From Pseudomonas sp. UMAB-08 (lineage in GTDB: Bacteria > Pseudomonadota > Gammaproteobacteria > Pseudomonadales > Pseudomonadaceae), in contig NZ_LT607414.1 in the NCBI RefSeq assembly GCF_900095225.1, positions 1 to 64,000 on the forward strand: a stretch of 64,000 bases of DNA. The letters run 5' to 3'. Below are positions 1-9,747 of the stretch, piece by piece; positions within the stretch are counted from its first letter, which is position 1; the number at the start of each line of letters is the position of its first letter. The position numbers were made by a program, and so were the translations under genes. The notes beneath the pieces are model-generated. The model was not told the DNA's origin and did not search any database. It was given only the letters and a program-made list of their open reading frames with translations.

Positions 1-74
1 GCTCAACCGTTCAGTTCGTGGGGCAGGCGTATTTCACCAGATTTGGAAGTCTTTTCCAGAGTTTCCTTAAGGAC

Positions 75-104
75 GATAGTGTCCGCCTACAGGCGGACAC
101 TATC
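75..104. terminator. Perfect hairpin after the avs1 operon
   Basis: A 13-bp perfect inverted repeat (75-87 and 92-104) encloses a 4-nt loop. It lies 10 bp beyond the stop of the last minus-strand gene. The T-rich side is on the plus strand (105-116), while the minus-strand exit is not a clear U-tract. It may therefore stop transcription from both sides or mainly protect the operon from plus-strand read-through. The hairpin is seen directly; its function is inferred. Confidence 0.6.
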
Positions 105-113
105 ATTCTTATT

Positions 114-398
114 TTAGTGTTCGGAAGGCGTGTTTGCCGTTCGCGTATCGCCCGGCAGTGAGCCCTTCATAACATCCGCAAACTGAACCATCATATTCAT
201 CTGCATTCGAACATCCTGATTGACACTCAGAATATCGAGTCTGCCATTTGGCAGGCGCCTCAGAGCCATCAATCCATCCACACAATCGCGAGGAAATGAA
301 TATCTTCCCTGATCTATTGAGTTGTGCAGAAGATTGAACCGATGCTCAAACTCTGCTCGTGTCTCTGGTGTTTTCATTGCTTCGATCTTTGGTCGCAT
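114..398 (-). CDS. avs1c: Small third protein of an AVAST type 1 (Avs1) cassette
   Basis: 94 residues, no signal peptide and no recognised domain. The start at 398 is chosen because AGGAGAG lies 5 nt upstream and the start falls 8 nt after the avs1b stop. A longer reading from 473 would overlap avs1b by 67 nt and has no such site. The N-terminal half is charged and probably helical, with a PETRAEFEHRF stretch. A short patch around residues 45-58 has a pattern typical of a small beta element. AVAST type 1 systems are known to carry a small third gene of unknown role beside the MBL and protease-STAND genes. The assignment therefore rests on position and size, not on a motif. Function unknown. 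Confidence 0.7.
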   Translation of the reverse strand: MRPKIEAMKTPETRAEFEHRFNLLHNSIDQGRYSFPRDCVDGLMALRRLPNGRLDILSVNQDVRMQMNMMVQFADVMKGSLPGDTRTANTPSEH

Positions 399-406
399 AC
401 GCTCTC

Positions 407-3400
407 CTATTTCGTTGCACTTAGTATGTCCACAAGCTGCCCATTTATTTCTACCCTCCAGCCAATGCTCCAACCCGGAGGCAGTTGAAGCCCATCACGT
501 CTAATGGATAGGCCGCAACCTTCCCTCATGGGTTTTGCTCCTCTTGCAGCTGTAACTCTGCCATCGCGCCAATAAGATCGGGCAAAGTCGGACGTCGAAG
601 TGCCGCTCAAATGCATGAAGCCTAGAAGAGGCATAGCGGGCGTGAATACGCCCAAAAAAGCGGGTTTGAAATTAACGCTAGAGCAAACTTCGCCAGCAGT
701 GTAGTCATCAATGTTCGGGGCTTCGGTTGAACTGAATGTACGTAACGGTGACATAGGCCAAGCCGGTCGTCCCGTAGGGTAAAGGAATGCCGTTATTTCC
801 AACAGACACGGAGTGTCCCCTTCCATTACCAGCTCATGAAAATCTAGATACAGATGAGTATCGCTTGCAGGAACAAACCCTGCAGAAACACTGCCGTTCA
901 GGCACGAGAGCCACTGCTCGGATGGAGAGGTGAAGCCGAACCGACGCACCAATCTTAAAGGTACCGGATTGTAGGCTCTAAGTGTGCGCTCTATAGGCTC
1001 CAAGTCGTTTTCCGACGCGAACGAATAGAGCGACGTATGCAATGCGTATCGAAGCTTCGCGTTCCATCGATTCAATGCTGCGCGCGGGTTTTCGCCGAAT
1101 GCTTCGCAAACTAAGCCCTCCAGTTGCCAAGCCGTCTCGATATCTAAAGGCGCAGAGTCTTGCTCGAGCTTGTTGGTCATGGCGTCTGCGACTTCTCGCG
1201 TAGCTAACCCCTGCGTGGCAAGTGCGTCCCACTCATATTTGACCGAATCAGCCCATACGGGAAGCAGATCGCTCGCAAGATGGGTTTGAGTTTCACGTTT
1301 CCCCTGAATTGTTGCTCGCAGGGTTAAAAGCGCAGCAGAAGCTGAATCGGCCCCTTTCCCTGCTGCCCGACCGGCAATTCGAAGCAGTACGGCAATACGG
1401 CCGACATGCTTACAGTTGGATTCGATGTTAGGCAAATCAAGCAAGGGTTCAATGCGATTCCAAAAATCCAGAGGCTGGAGTTGCGATAGGTTGTCCAACC
1501 CGCCACAAAGAATATCCGCTCGGAATCCATTGCTCATGGAAAAAGCCTGGTCGACAAAAACTCGCATGCCATCAGGATAGGAGTCGATGAGCCACGTCAC
1601 CAGTTCGGCAGCCTTGTCACGGCGCCCCCATTGAGGATGGTCAATCAGCCACAAAACAAGTTCCAAGAATGAATCCGTTGCACTGGCTGAGCTACTTCCC
1701 TCAAGGAACTGATAGGCCGGCAATCTCTCGTCTTCGCATGCGAGCATGAGCTTGACATGCTCCAACACGCATTCTGCAATTAGCGCTCTATCCTCCGCAG
1801 TAAGGAGCTCTGCTATCCGCCCCATGAGATGATCCGCGATCCTCCATTTTTCGGCGAAGCGCTCAGTCAGAATTAGAGGGCCATACGACCGGGCCAAAGA
1901 ATCAGCGTCTGAGGAGTTTTGACTCAGTAAGTTTTCGGCCCCACGAGCTATCTCAGAAAGGTCTCCCCAGATGGACCAGTCGCCATCTTGGAAAGCTTTT
2001 AGAGCGCGGATGGCCTCCTCTTTGGCTTGTTCTTTGTTACGCCTGGTTAGGTGTGCCCGGGCTTTCTTGAGAGCATCGGCGGCATCAGAACTCGCTGACG
2101 ACTTTCCAAACAGCCCAGGCATCATCGAGAAGTCATCATCTAAGTCCTCGGTAGACTCCTGCGCCAACTCCGCCTCATTTGGCTCGAGCCTAGTACTAGA
2201 AAACGGATTACCGTCTAACATATCCTTGGCGCTGTTTGAATGATCAGAAGACCCAAGCTCACTCAGAACGCTGGCAAACGCTTGGCGATAGCGAGCGTCT
2301 AGATGCTGCTGAAATGCTTCTAGAAACTCCTGACGCTGATCCCGATTGACGTCGGCTTTGACAATGATGCGCATACGTTCCGACATAAGCGCCAGAGCAT
2401 CATTGTCGTCGCCCTCCTGCTCAATCAATCGAGCGTAAGCTTTTCCCCAGTAGAGCTGATCATTGCTGTCACCGTGCTGAAATATCTCAAGCAGCGCCCA
2501 ACTGATCTGCCAACTTGCGCTCGACCCCGTTTGGCTCAACATCTGACTTATTGCGCCTTGCTCGTCCAGTGAACCGCCAGGAAACCGCATACCCCGTAAA
2601 CGTGAAGGTCTATCTATGTCACCCTCACTCGCCTCTTTCAACAGTTCTTCAGCCGTGCCACAAGCCTGGCGCTGAAAGTACCGTACCGCGTTGCCATACT
2701 GCCCTCTCCTGCACATCTCTCCCAGCAACTCAGCCTTGCTGAAGCGCACGTACCGCTGAAAAGTCATTTCGCCACTGGCATTGTCCAGGTTCGCAGCAAC
2801 GCTTGGCAGTATGTGTCGGGCAAGCACCTCTTTTGCAGGAAAGCGCATCAACGTACGGGTCATGAGCGCTAGTTGATCCTCCTTATACCAGCCAGGCCCC
2901 ATAGAAACTGAAAGCACCGCTTGGTAAATGTCATCCGCCAGCTCCGTTGCGTCCAACTGACTGAAAATAGGAATGAGCTGGAGTAACTCCGGCACCAACT
3001 CATGGCGATTTTTCAGATTGCGTTTCACATATTCGTTAAAGCGCTCTGCCAATGTGAACGTCAAGTCAGAATCATTGCTGTCTACCGTCGCCTGCGACAG
3101 CCGGCTCAGTACCGTCAATAGGGTTTTGCGGAAGCCTTCCGAGTACATGCCGCACTGATCCGAGAAGCGTTCGTCAATCAGTAAGAGAAGCTTGCCGATC
3201 TCGTTGGGGTAGCAGTCCAGGCACAGTGTCAAAATCTGATCGTAAATCTTCGGCAACACCGCCTCGGGGATGGCGTAGCAGTCACTCCACTCTACGCGCT
3301 GGATCAAGGTCAAACGCCGTAAAGGCTGCAGCACCACCCTCTCGATATCCAACCAGGTTTGTCGAATGACTGCCGTGCTTTCCTCTACGACCGCGCGCCG

Positions 3401-6232
3401 TGCCTTGCCATCGCACCAGGCCAGTGCTTTGACGACATCCTCTAGACTGTGTTGCCAGTGTGTTTCCTCCCATGCTAAGACGGTAGGGCACTTAAGATCA
3501 GCCTGAAGAAACGAAGATACACGCCACTGTGAAGTGCCTTCGTCGAGAGCCTCCTCATCGACGTTCACTTTATTCACATTAAATATGTTGACCGGCGGTG
3601 GTGCAGACAAGAGACCCTGACCAGCGAGGCCGTTGACCAAAGGCCAAGGTGCACGCAAGAGAATCAGTGTGTCTAGGATTGATGTGGTTAGCTCGAGGGA
3701 TTTCTTGTCGGCCTTCTCTAAAACGGTGGCCATGTCATCAAACACCTTAGAAATCGTTTGATGATTTATAGGCAGGTTGTTGGTTGAGGCGCAGAGGTGG
3801 TAAGAGTTCAGCTGACGGACAAGAATTTCCAACAGTGCTGCTGGGGGCTTGTTAGAAAATTGGGGCAATTTTAACAGCGGCAGGTAGTATCCCTGGAGAC
3901 ACATTAAACTTCCCAAAAAATCGCTGAATATTTCATTCAGTACCTCATCGAGCTGCTCCTCGGGGGCATCTTGATAAACATGCTTGAGGTATGCAAAAAC
4001 TGATTTATTGAACGCCAGTATTTCATGTAGTGCCTCAGCCCGGCCCGCATGAGCCATATACGCAAGAATGTGAATGCGTAGATGAACAAGATCAATGAAA
4101 GCCGATACTTTTTGCTTAGGCGCAGTCAAAGCCTCTTCGACAATCTGATCAGCCTTATGCAGCAAATCCAGCGCTGCATCCTTTTCTCCAGCTTGGGTCA
4201 ATTGCAGCGCGAGCCCTAACACGTGCGCAGGCTGCACAATCAAGTGGCCATACCGAGTGGTGTGCTGCAGTGCCTCATTTGACTTGCCTAACGCGATCAA
4301 TGCCTTCGCCGCCAATCTGGCGTGCTGGGCAAAAAGAGTGTTGTACCGGAAATGAAGGCGTTGCTGTATCAGCAGCATCCGTACTATTTCGACGGCAGTC
4401 GCCACCTGCGTCGCCGCAGCAAGCGTCTCTTCAATGTCAGAAAGCAAAGTGTCTGGATCTGCCCCTCTAGTTACACAATGATCGATCCAATCTTGCTGAC
4501 AAACAGCAATAGCTTGGATTTTTCCAGCGTCGCCTGCGCGTAGCGTGTGGTAAACAACATTCAACAGTCCGTAGTCGGTCGCCTGCTGTGCGCAGCAATA
4601 ATCGGCCAGTCGAAGCTGTGTGTTTTGTTCGAGGTGGGCCGTCTTTTCAATCAGAAAATCCGAGAAAGAGGAGTGGTATACAGCCGTCTGCTCAGGGGAC
4701 AGGAGCAGGTGGCGAATACGGGTTGTTGTGGGAACAAACGCGCCATGTTCGGATCCTGTAAGGATGTTGGCAAACTGCTCCATTGGGATGCCCCATCGAA
4801 GCCTGGCCATGATCCCAAGCAGGTTTACCGCTTCCGCGTCGCTCAGCAGTTGCGCCCACAACACATCGTAGTACGCTCGAATACTTCCGCTGAAGGTAGG
4901 TAATTCCTCCAGTTCTTCGTCGGTTGCCCCGCCGTTGACGTAATCAATCAGATAATGGAGGTACAAAGGGTGACCTTGCGCACGATCGCAAATTCGAGCG
5001 ACCAGGGAAGGACTTGTCCTGCCAAACACCAGCCCCTGTTTGCAGAACTCAGTCGCCACATCCCTTTCAAGGGCAGGCATCTGAATGCTGTCGTCCGATT
5101 GCAGGCGTTTTCCCAGAGGCGCTGCGACATGGGCATAGCTCGGGCCGGAGAAGATTATGACTAGCCCTTCCTGAAGTTTCTCTGGGAATAGACCGATGAA
5201 ATTGGTAAAAGCTTCTGCGCCGACCGCAGCCGCTTCATTCAAACCATCGACAAACAAAACGCCAACCTTCTCGCGAGAAGCGTACCGCTCCGCAAGAATG
5301 CTAAACAAGCTACTGGTGTTTGTTACGAGCGCTGAGTAGTGCATTTCGGATAGCCTGGCTGGCTTACCGGTACTTTGAAGCGATACGAGTGTGTTGAGCC
5401 AATCATGGAAAATTTCTGGCTGAATGCGCAGCGTTGCATTGGTGCCCCGATCCCCCGAGGCAAAGCTATACGTCCCTGCTAGCTCAAGTCGATTCAGTTC
5501 TGGTTGAAACGTTTCACAGAATGTCGTCTTGCCAATACCCGGCGCGCCTTCGAGAAACAAAAAACCGCTCGACTTCCGGTTTACTGCTGCCTCAAACCGC
5601 TCGGAGAATTCCGGGCGTTCGGCATAGCCCTCGTTGGCAGTCGCTTGTTCCTCTGGCTGTTCCAGATCTATTTGGTTCTTTATCAGAAACTGCCCCAGCT
5701 GTACGACGCTAATGGCCCCCAAAGAGTGATCAACAGCAATACGGAGCATCCCGTAGCAGAGTGGACCACAGATGAGTGCTGCTCCGGAAAGACCCCGATA
5801 ATCCGTCAGCGCAGTGTCCTGCTTCACGGACAGATCTAAGTCCATGGACATTTTTGGTTGGTCCAGTATCTGCGAGACGCGCCCTTCGAGGCGGTGGCCA
5901 ATTTCAAACTTCACCACTGGGTGGCCAAAGGCGCTCCATTCAGCTCCCTCCCGAGGCAGCGTCGAAGACAGCGCAATAGGCGTTTTAGAACATTTACTCG
6001 GCAAGAGCAGAATGCACGCATCCAAACCCGCGTCATAGGCAACAACACTCGCAAAGATCGCCTCTTCGTGACCCTCGCCAAACTCCACAGATATCGGGTT
6101 ACCGCTGTAGATGGCAGGTGCTACGCAGTGATATGCCGTCAGCACCTTGTCTGCCGAGATCAGCCATCCCGTACCAAGCTCATCGGCACATGTGATTTTG
6201 CAGGTAGCAAGCTTGACTTGTTGCTCATTCAT
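407..6232 (-). CDS. avs1b: Trypsin-like protease-STAND NTPase fusion, AVAST type 1 anti-phage sensor/effector
   Basis: 1941 residues. Residues 1-185 form a trypsin-like serine protease domain with a readable triad: H35 in LTAYHCV, D71 in AGLDACILL and S149 in RGLSGAAL. Residues ~205-560 form a STAND/NACHT-type NTPase with Walker A GAPGIGKTT at 229-237 and Walker B VLFVDGLNE at 325-333. The remaining ~1400 residues are mainly helical and TPR-like, as expected for the target-sensing arm. There is no signal peptide, so it should be cytoplasmic. It overlaps the MBL gene by 8 nt and is followed at once by a small gene, the Avs1 order. Avs1-3 proteins are reported to detect phage large terminase; that this one does so is inference. 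The frame is intact and the catalytic residues are present, so it looks functional. Confidence 0.85.
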   Translation of the reverse strand: MNEQQVKLATCKITCADELGTGWLISADKVLTAYHCVAPAIYSGNPISVEFGEGHEEAIFASVVAYDAGLDACILLLPSKCSKTPIALSSTLPREGAEWSAFGHPVVKFEIGHRLEGRVSQILDQPKMSMDLDLSVKQDTALTDYRGLSGAALICGPLCYGMLRIAVDHSLGAISVVQLGQFLIKNQIDLEQPEEQATANEGYAERPEFSERFEAAVNRKSSGFLFLEGAPGIGKTTFCETFQPELNRLELAGTYSFASGDRGTNATLRIQPEIFHDWLNTLVSLQSTGKPARLSEMHYSALVTNTSSLFSILAERYASREKVGVLFVDGLNEAAAVGAEAFTNFIGLFPEKLQEGLVIIFSGPSYAHVAAPLGKRLQSDDSIQMPALERDVATEFCKQGLVFGRTSPSLVARICDRAQGHPLYLHYLIDYVNGGATDEELEELPTFSGSIRAYYDVLWAQLLSDAEAVNLLGIMARLRWGIPMEQFANILTGSEHGAFVPTTTRIRHLLLSPEQTAVYHSSFSDFLIEKTAHLEQNTQLRLADYCCAQQATDYGLLNVVYHTLRAGDAGKIQAIAVCQQDWIDHCVTRGADPDTLLSDIEETLAAATQVATAVEIVRMLLIQQRLHFRYNTLFAQHARLAAKALIALGKSNEALQHTTRYGHLIVQPAHVLGLALQLTQAGEKDAALDLLHKADQIVEEALTAPKQKVSAFIDLVHLRIHILAYMAHAGRAEALHEILAFNKSVFAYLKHVYQDAPEEQLDEVLNEIFSDFLGSLMCLQGYYLPLLKLPQFSNKPPAALLEILVRQLNSYHLCASTNNLPINHQTISKVFDDMATVLEKADKKSLELTTSILDTLILLRAPWPLVNGLAGQGLLSAPPPVNIFNVNKVNVDEEALDEGTSQWRVSSFLQADLKCPTVLAWEETHWQHSLEDVVKALAWCDGKARRAVVEESTAVIRQTWLDIERVVLQPLRRLTLIQRVEWSDCYAIPEAVLPKIYDQILTLCLDCYPNEIGKLLLLIDERFSDQCGMYSEGFRKTLLTVLSRLSQATVDSNDSDLTFTLAERFNEYVKRNLKNRHELVPELLQLIPIFSQLDATELADDIYQAVLSVSMGPGWYKEDQLALMTRTLMRFPAKEVLARHILPSVAANLDNASGEMTFQRYVRFSKAELLGEMCRRGQYGNAVRYFQRQACGTAEELLKEASEGDIDRPSRLRGMRFPGGSLDEQGAISQMLSQTGSSASWQISWALLEIFQHGDSNDQLYWGKAYARLIEQEGDDNDALALMSERMRIIVKADVNRDQRQEFLEAFQQHLDARYRQAFASVLSELGSSDHSNSAKDMLDGNPFSSTRLEPNEAELAQESTEDLDDDFSMMPGLFGKSSASSDAADALKKARAHLTRRNKEQAKEEAIRALKAFQDGDWSIWGDLSEIARGAENLLSQNSSDADSLARSYGPLILTERFAEKWRIADHLMGRIAELLTAEDRALIAECVLEHVKLMLACEDERLPAYQFLEGSSSASATDSFLELVLWLIDHPQWGRRDKAAELVTWLIDSYPDGMRVFVDQAFSMSNGFRADILCGGLDNLSQLQPLDFWNRIEPLLDLPNIESNCKHVGRIAVLLRIAGRAAGKGADSASAALLTLRATIQGKRETQTHLASDLLPVWADSVKYEWDALATQGLATREVADAMTNKLEQDSAPLDIETAWQLEGLVCEAFGENPRAALNRWNAKLRYALHTSLYSFASENDLEPIERTLRAYNPVPLRLVRRFGFTSPSEQWLSCLNGSVSAGFVPASDTHLYLDFHELVMEGDTPCLLEITAFLYPTGRPAWPMSPLRTFSSTEAPNIDDYTAGEVCSSVNFKPAFLGVFTPAMPLLGFMHLSGTSTSDFARSYWRDGRVTAARGAKPMREGCGLSIRRDGLQLPPGWSIGWRVEINGQLVDILSATK

Positions 6233-7430
6233 TGTCGGCTAATTCCATTTCGATCCAATCGTTCCCACCCTCAATCACTGTAAAGCCAGCGCCAGAGCTG
6301 GACTGATATTCACTGAGGCGAATGGATGCAGGTGTTCGGTAGTTGAGGTAGATCTTGCGATGAAACGGTGCAGGTCGATCTACAATCGCCCTAAGCACGG
6401 GAAAATCGGGGTGACCATGTTGTTTGCCGTTCGATGAGACCAAGTAAATCGGCGCATCGATCAACTCGAGTAGCGCTGGGCTAGTGTTGCAAACGCTCCC
6501 ATGGTGTGAAATCTTGATAGCGTCGAACAGCATTGAGTAGCCCGCGGCTGCCAGTTTGTGCAGTTGCTCCAAAAGATCATCTACCCAGCTGTCGGCAAGA
6601 AAAAGCATCCGTTTGTTGCCTAACTCGATAATCGTGGCAATCGAACTACCGTTAGGGATGGATGTATCGGGCTCGTAGATGTCATTCAGTCGCTGATTTT
6701 GATTCGCGGAAATAAGAACGGGCTTTTTCTTTATCCTTTCTGGCGCATTAGCACAAAGAAATTCAAACGCATCGTCCAACAGCTCCCCTGATCCGACAGG
6801 ACCCTGATAGCCTTTTTTTCTCAGCTCAGTGATCCACAGACGCTGCAGGTCGTCCATCCTCTCTGCGCTTGGACCAATGACTTGTATGATCGCTGAATGA
6901 AGTTCGACTCTCGGCGTGTTAAAGGTACTGATGAGTTGCGTACCATCACCCAAATTCCAATTATAGCCCCCGATGCGAAGCAGGTTGGCTAGGGAGCTTC
7001 CTTGCCGTGCGCTGATTTCCTGAGGGCGCGCATCACTGGCCACCGGCTTCGGATACCCCCTTTTGCGTATACTTTCCAGCATCATCCGAGCAAAACCCTC
7101 CGGCTCATCTGACGCTTGACACACTAGACTGCGCAAGCTGTTATGCCAGACATGGTCGATCCGAATGATTTGGGGGTTGGCTGCATTGCCATTGGCGCGC
7201 AACAGCGCGAGCAAGCCGGAAATGTGGTCAGCATCAATGTGAGTTGCAATGACCAAGCTTAAGCTTTCCCCGCTAAGTGCAATCGATTTCAGGTCATTGC
7301 GAATGTGCTGGTCGAAGGTCGAAGCGTAACCACCATCGATCAGAATGTTAACGCCCTCGAAACGGATCAGGAATGCATCACCATTGCCTGCGGGATACAT
7401 CTTTATCTTCAGCATAATGGGGTCATTCAC
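6225..7430 (-). CDS. avs1a: MBL-fold metallo-hydrolase of AVAST type 1
   Basis: 401 residues from a GTG at 7430, or 396 from an ATG at 7415. Neither start has a strong ribosome site, so the start is open. The fold is shown by the opening GNGDAFLIRF / ILIDGG strands, the metal motif HIDADH at residues 64-69, and a later ISHHGS motif. The HxDxDH form and overall shape resemble ComEC-type MBL hydrolases. Its stop overlaps the avs1b start by 8 nt, so the two are translationally coupled and probably made in fixed ratio. In AVAST type 1 an MBL-fold protein accompanies the protease-STAND protein. Its substrate is not known to me. First gene of the minus-strand operon. Confidence 0.8.
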   Translation of the reverse strand: MNDPIMLKIKMYPAGNGDAFLIRFEGVNILIDGGYASTFDQHIRNDLKSIALSGESLSLVIATHIDADHISGLLALLRANGNAANPQIIRIDHVWHNSLRSLVCQASDEPEGFARMMLESIRKRGYPKPVASDARPQEISARQGSSLANLLRIGGYNWNLGDGTQLISTFNTPRVELHSAIIQVIGPSAERMDDLQRLWITELRKKGYQGPVGSGELLDDAFEFLCANAPERIKKKPVLISANQNQRLNDIYEPDTSIPNGSSIATIIELGNKRMLFLADSWVDDLLEQLHKLAAAGYSMLFDAIKISHHGSVCNTSPALLELIDAPIYLVSSNGKQHGHPDFPVLRAIVDRPAPFHRKIYLNYRTPASIRLSEYQSSSGAGFTVIEGGNDWIEMELADNE

Positions 7431-7722
7431 TGGCTCAGGAAAGTAGTTGTTTATGCTACCTCACCGTCTTTTTAAACGCGGTTCGGTAAGCGAGCGTCAG
7501 ACGCTAGCAAAACGCCATATTCACGTCCAGGATACTGACCGCTCCTAGCCAAAAGTAGTCTGTCGTGTCCGTCCGCTTTGGGTCGAACACAACTGATCGC
7601 AGGTGCTGCTCTCGAGCGAGAGCGGATTAGCTCGTCCTTGATGAGCCCTGGACCCTCCTTCCAGATCAAAAGTGGAGTTCCACTGCAAGCCACCCCGCAC
7701 CAGCCTGGTCTTCTGTCAGAAA

Positions 7723-7781
7723 TCGCCATTCGCGATCGCTCGCACATCCGGTGCAAATGGGGGCACAATTGGGGGCACAAT
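7723..7781. repeat. Tandem TGGGGGCACAAT repeat in a block copied near mexE
   Basis: Two perfect adjacent copies of TGGGGGCACAAT occupy 7758-7769 and 7770-7781. The block 7723-7770 matches 9779-9826 at 37 of 48 positions without gaps, in the same orientation. G-run repeats of this kind are often seen at ends of integrase-borne islands, but no integrase or tRNA end is visible beside it. The repeats are seen directly; the attachment-scar reading is inference. Confidence 0.6.
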
Positions 7782-8005
7782 TAGTTTTTTTCTGGTTGTA
7801 AATACCGTGCTAGAGCGAAGTCAAAATGTTTTTGGGGGATCCGGATAGCCTCTAAGAGGAGGTGCAGGCCCCCTGAAAGGCCTGCTTTAACTGATCGAAA
7901 CGTCTTTTAACTTTCCATTGCCATCCGTCAAAATCCGCTTTATTCCTGACCGTCCGGGGCATAATTAGGTCAGTTTTCTACTTTTGAAAAAGGATGCCCC
8001 CTGCC

Positions 8006-8119
8006 ATGAATGCGGACCTTGAGAGCAACGCTATGCTCGACACCCTGCCCACCAAAGACAGCGATACGGATACCATCGCGCGCTTTGAACATGGCACACC
8101 CAGCACTTTATCTCGTTAA
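8006..8119 (+). CDS. Possible 37-residue protein or truncated 5' end of a gene
   Basis: ATG at 8006 opens a 37-codon frame with ordinary Pseudomonas codon choice (MNADLESNAMLDTLPTKDSD and onward), ending TAA at 8117-8119. AAGGA lies about 12 nt upstream, slightly far. A CATAAT box sits ~40 bp upstream. The product is acidic and I do not recognise it. It could be a genuine microprotein or the surviving front of a gene cut off when neighbouring DNA was gained or lost. A hairpin lies ~70 bp downstream. Confidence 0.3.
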   Translation: MNADLESNAMLDTLPTKDSDTDTIARFEHGTPSTLSR

Positions 8120-8186
8120 GTAAAACGGGCGCAATTGTGTGAAAGTCGAAAAGCAAGTGACAACCAATAACACCTGAATCAACGGA

Positions 8187-8214
8187 ATTGGCAGCCACCT
8201 AGGCGACTGCCAAT
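8187..8214. terminator. Hairpin between the small frame and adhP
   Basis: An 8-bp inverted repeat, ATTGGCAG (8187-8194) and CTGCCAAT (8207-8214), has a 12-nt loop. A weak T-rich stretch follows on the plus strand (8219-8223). It could end either adhP from the right or transcription from the left. Weak call. Confidence 0.35.
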
Positions 8215-8220
8215 GGCCTT

Positions 8221-9231
8221 TTAATTACTTAAATCAATCACCATACGGCCCTTGATTTTTCCTTGCTGCATTTCGTCGAAAATCTCATTGATATCTTCGA
8301 TAGGCCGCAATGTTACCTTAGGCACCACCTTGCCTTGCGCGGCAAACTCGAAGGCTTCAACGAGGTCTTGTCGAGTGCCTACCAGTGAGCCAACCACCTC
8401 GATCCCGTCAAGCACCAACCGAGGAATATCTAGACTCATGGCTTCAGGAGGAAGCCCGACTGCGACCAGGCGTCCACCGGCACGCAGGGCATCCACCGCA
8501 GAGTTGAACGCAGCCTTCGCTACGGCCGTCACGACAACAGCGTGGGCTCCGCCGACCTTCTCCTGAATAACTTTCGCGGCATCCTCGTTGCGTGAATTGA
8601 TGACCAGATCGGCCCCCATTTCGCTGGCGAATTGCAGTTGATCGTCGTTAATGTCCACGGCAATGACTCTGGCGTTGAATACATTTTTAGCATACTGCAA
8701 CGCCAGATTTCCCAGGCCGCCCAGCCCGAAGATCGCAATCCATTGCCCGGGGCGAATGTTGGAAACCTTTACGGCTTTATAAGTCGTTACTCCAGCACAG
8801 GTCACGCTGCTCGCCGCAGCAGAATCAAGCCCATCTGGCACTTTCACTGAGTAGTCGGCGACGACAATGCACTCTTCAGCCATTGCTCCATCCACGGTAT
8901 AACCGGAGTTTTTTACGTCGCGGCAGAGTGTTTCGTTGCCGCTGTTACAGTATTCACAATGCCCGCACCCTTGGAAGAACCACGCCACGCTGGCACGATC
9001 ACCGGGCTTTAGAGAGGTGACGCCTGGCCCTACCTCCTTCACGATACCTATGCCTTCATGGCCAAGGATCACCCCAGTTTTATCACCGAAATCACCGTTC
9101 TTGACGTGCAGGTCGGTATGGCAGACGCCACAGCACTGCATTTTGAGGAGGGCCTCACCATGTTTCAAAGGCCGCAATGTTTTTTCGATCACGTTCACAC
9201 GATGCCCTTGGGCAACAACAGCAGCTTTCAT
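8221..9231 (-). CDS. adhP: Zinc-dependent alcohol dehydrogenase
   Basis: 336 residues, cytoplasmic, oxidising primary alcohols to aldehydes with NAD (or the reverse). The catalytic zinc site appears in CGVCHTD and GHEGIG near residues 35-62. The structural zinc lobe has four cysteines in CGHCEYC...LC near 90-105. The nucleotide-binding motif GLGGLGNLA is near residue 170. Length and motifs match bacterial AdhP. AAGGAGAT precedes the ATG at 9231. It is a single gene, transcribed away from mexEF-oprN. In P. aeruginosa another oxidoreductase, MexS, sits beside that operon, but MexS belongs to a different branch, so this is not its counterpart. Confidence 0.9.
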   Translation of the reverse strand: MKAAVVAQGHRVNVIEKTLRPLKHGEALLKMQCCGVCHTDLHVKNGDFGDKTGVILGHEGIGIVKEVGPGVTSLKPGDRASVAWFFQGCGHCEYCNSGNETLCRDVKNSGYTVDGAMAEECIVVADYSVKVPDGLDSAAASSVTCAGVTTYKAVKVSNIRPGQWIAIFGLGGLGNLALQYAKNVFNARVIAVDINDDQLQFASEMGADLVINSRNEDAAKVIQEKVGGAHAVVVTAVAKAAFNSAVDALRAGGRLVAVGLPPEAMSLDIPRLVLDGIEVVGSLVGTRQDLVEAFEFAAQGKVVPKVTLRPIEDINEIFDEMQQGKIKGRMVIDLSN

Positions 9232-9747
9232 GCTTATCTCCTTGTATCCGTGAGTGAGCTTGCGTTACAGCTGGATCCTTATAACCAGCCCTCGTAATGG
9301 GCCGGCGCTGTGGGATTCGAGTGCAGATCTGGTGCCTATGCATTATTGCGGAGTTCGTGTAGCAGCTTACATCCGACTCAGCCAAGTCCAATAAGTGCTA
9401 GCGAATTACAGCAGCAAATACCAATAACCCACACCCAGAGACCCAACCATTCATGCACTCCAAGGTCTGGCGCAATGCTCGCAACCGCTGACGGCCCCGC
9501 TGTCAGGGATTCAATTAGCACGCTGCTACGTGAAATCTGAGTCTGAAGGGCTCTACGGACATTCACGCTTTCAATCTCCGGCGCGTACTTTTATGCCATA
9601 AAAACCGAGGCCGACTTTTTCAACAGAATCGTCCGAAAGCAGCCAAACAGAAATGACGATAACCCCCATAGTCAGGATACTCTCGCGGAAACGCCCCCCC
9701 TTCTACGTCGCCCCGAAAATCCCGATAAAAACGCTACACTGAAAACC

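Larger units (their letters stand above)
7431..8220. other. Gene-poor scar between defence cassette and adhP
   Basis: About 790 bp without a convincing large gene. It should contain the promoter of the avs1 operon near 7431-7600, but I see no clear sigma-70 boxes. It holds a tandem 12-bp repeat (7758-7781), a possible 37-codon frame (8006-8119) and a hairpin (8187-8214). The mixed composition suggests a boundary between acquired DNA on the left and core genome on the right. Confidence 0.5.

Noticed and set aside
7472..7780. 102-codon open frame on the minus strand
   Set aside because: It starts inside the G-rich tandem repeat, has many rare cysteines and arginines, no ribosome site and no recognisable domain; most likely chance in the scar region.
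7740..7800. tRNA 3' end or phage attachment core
   Set aside because: No tRNA-like cloverleaf or T-arm could be read here or elsewhere in the window; only the direct repeats remain as evidence.
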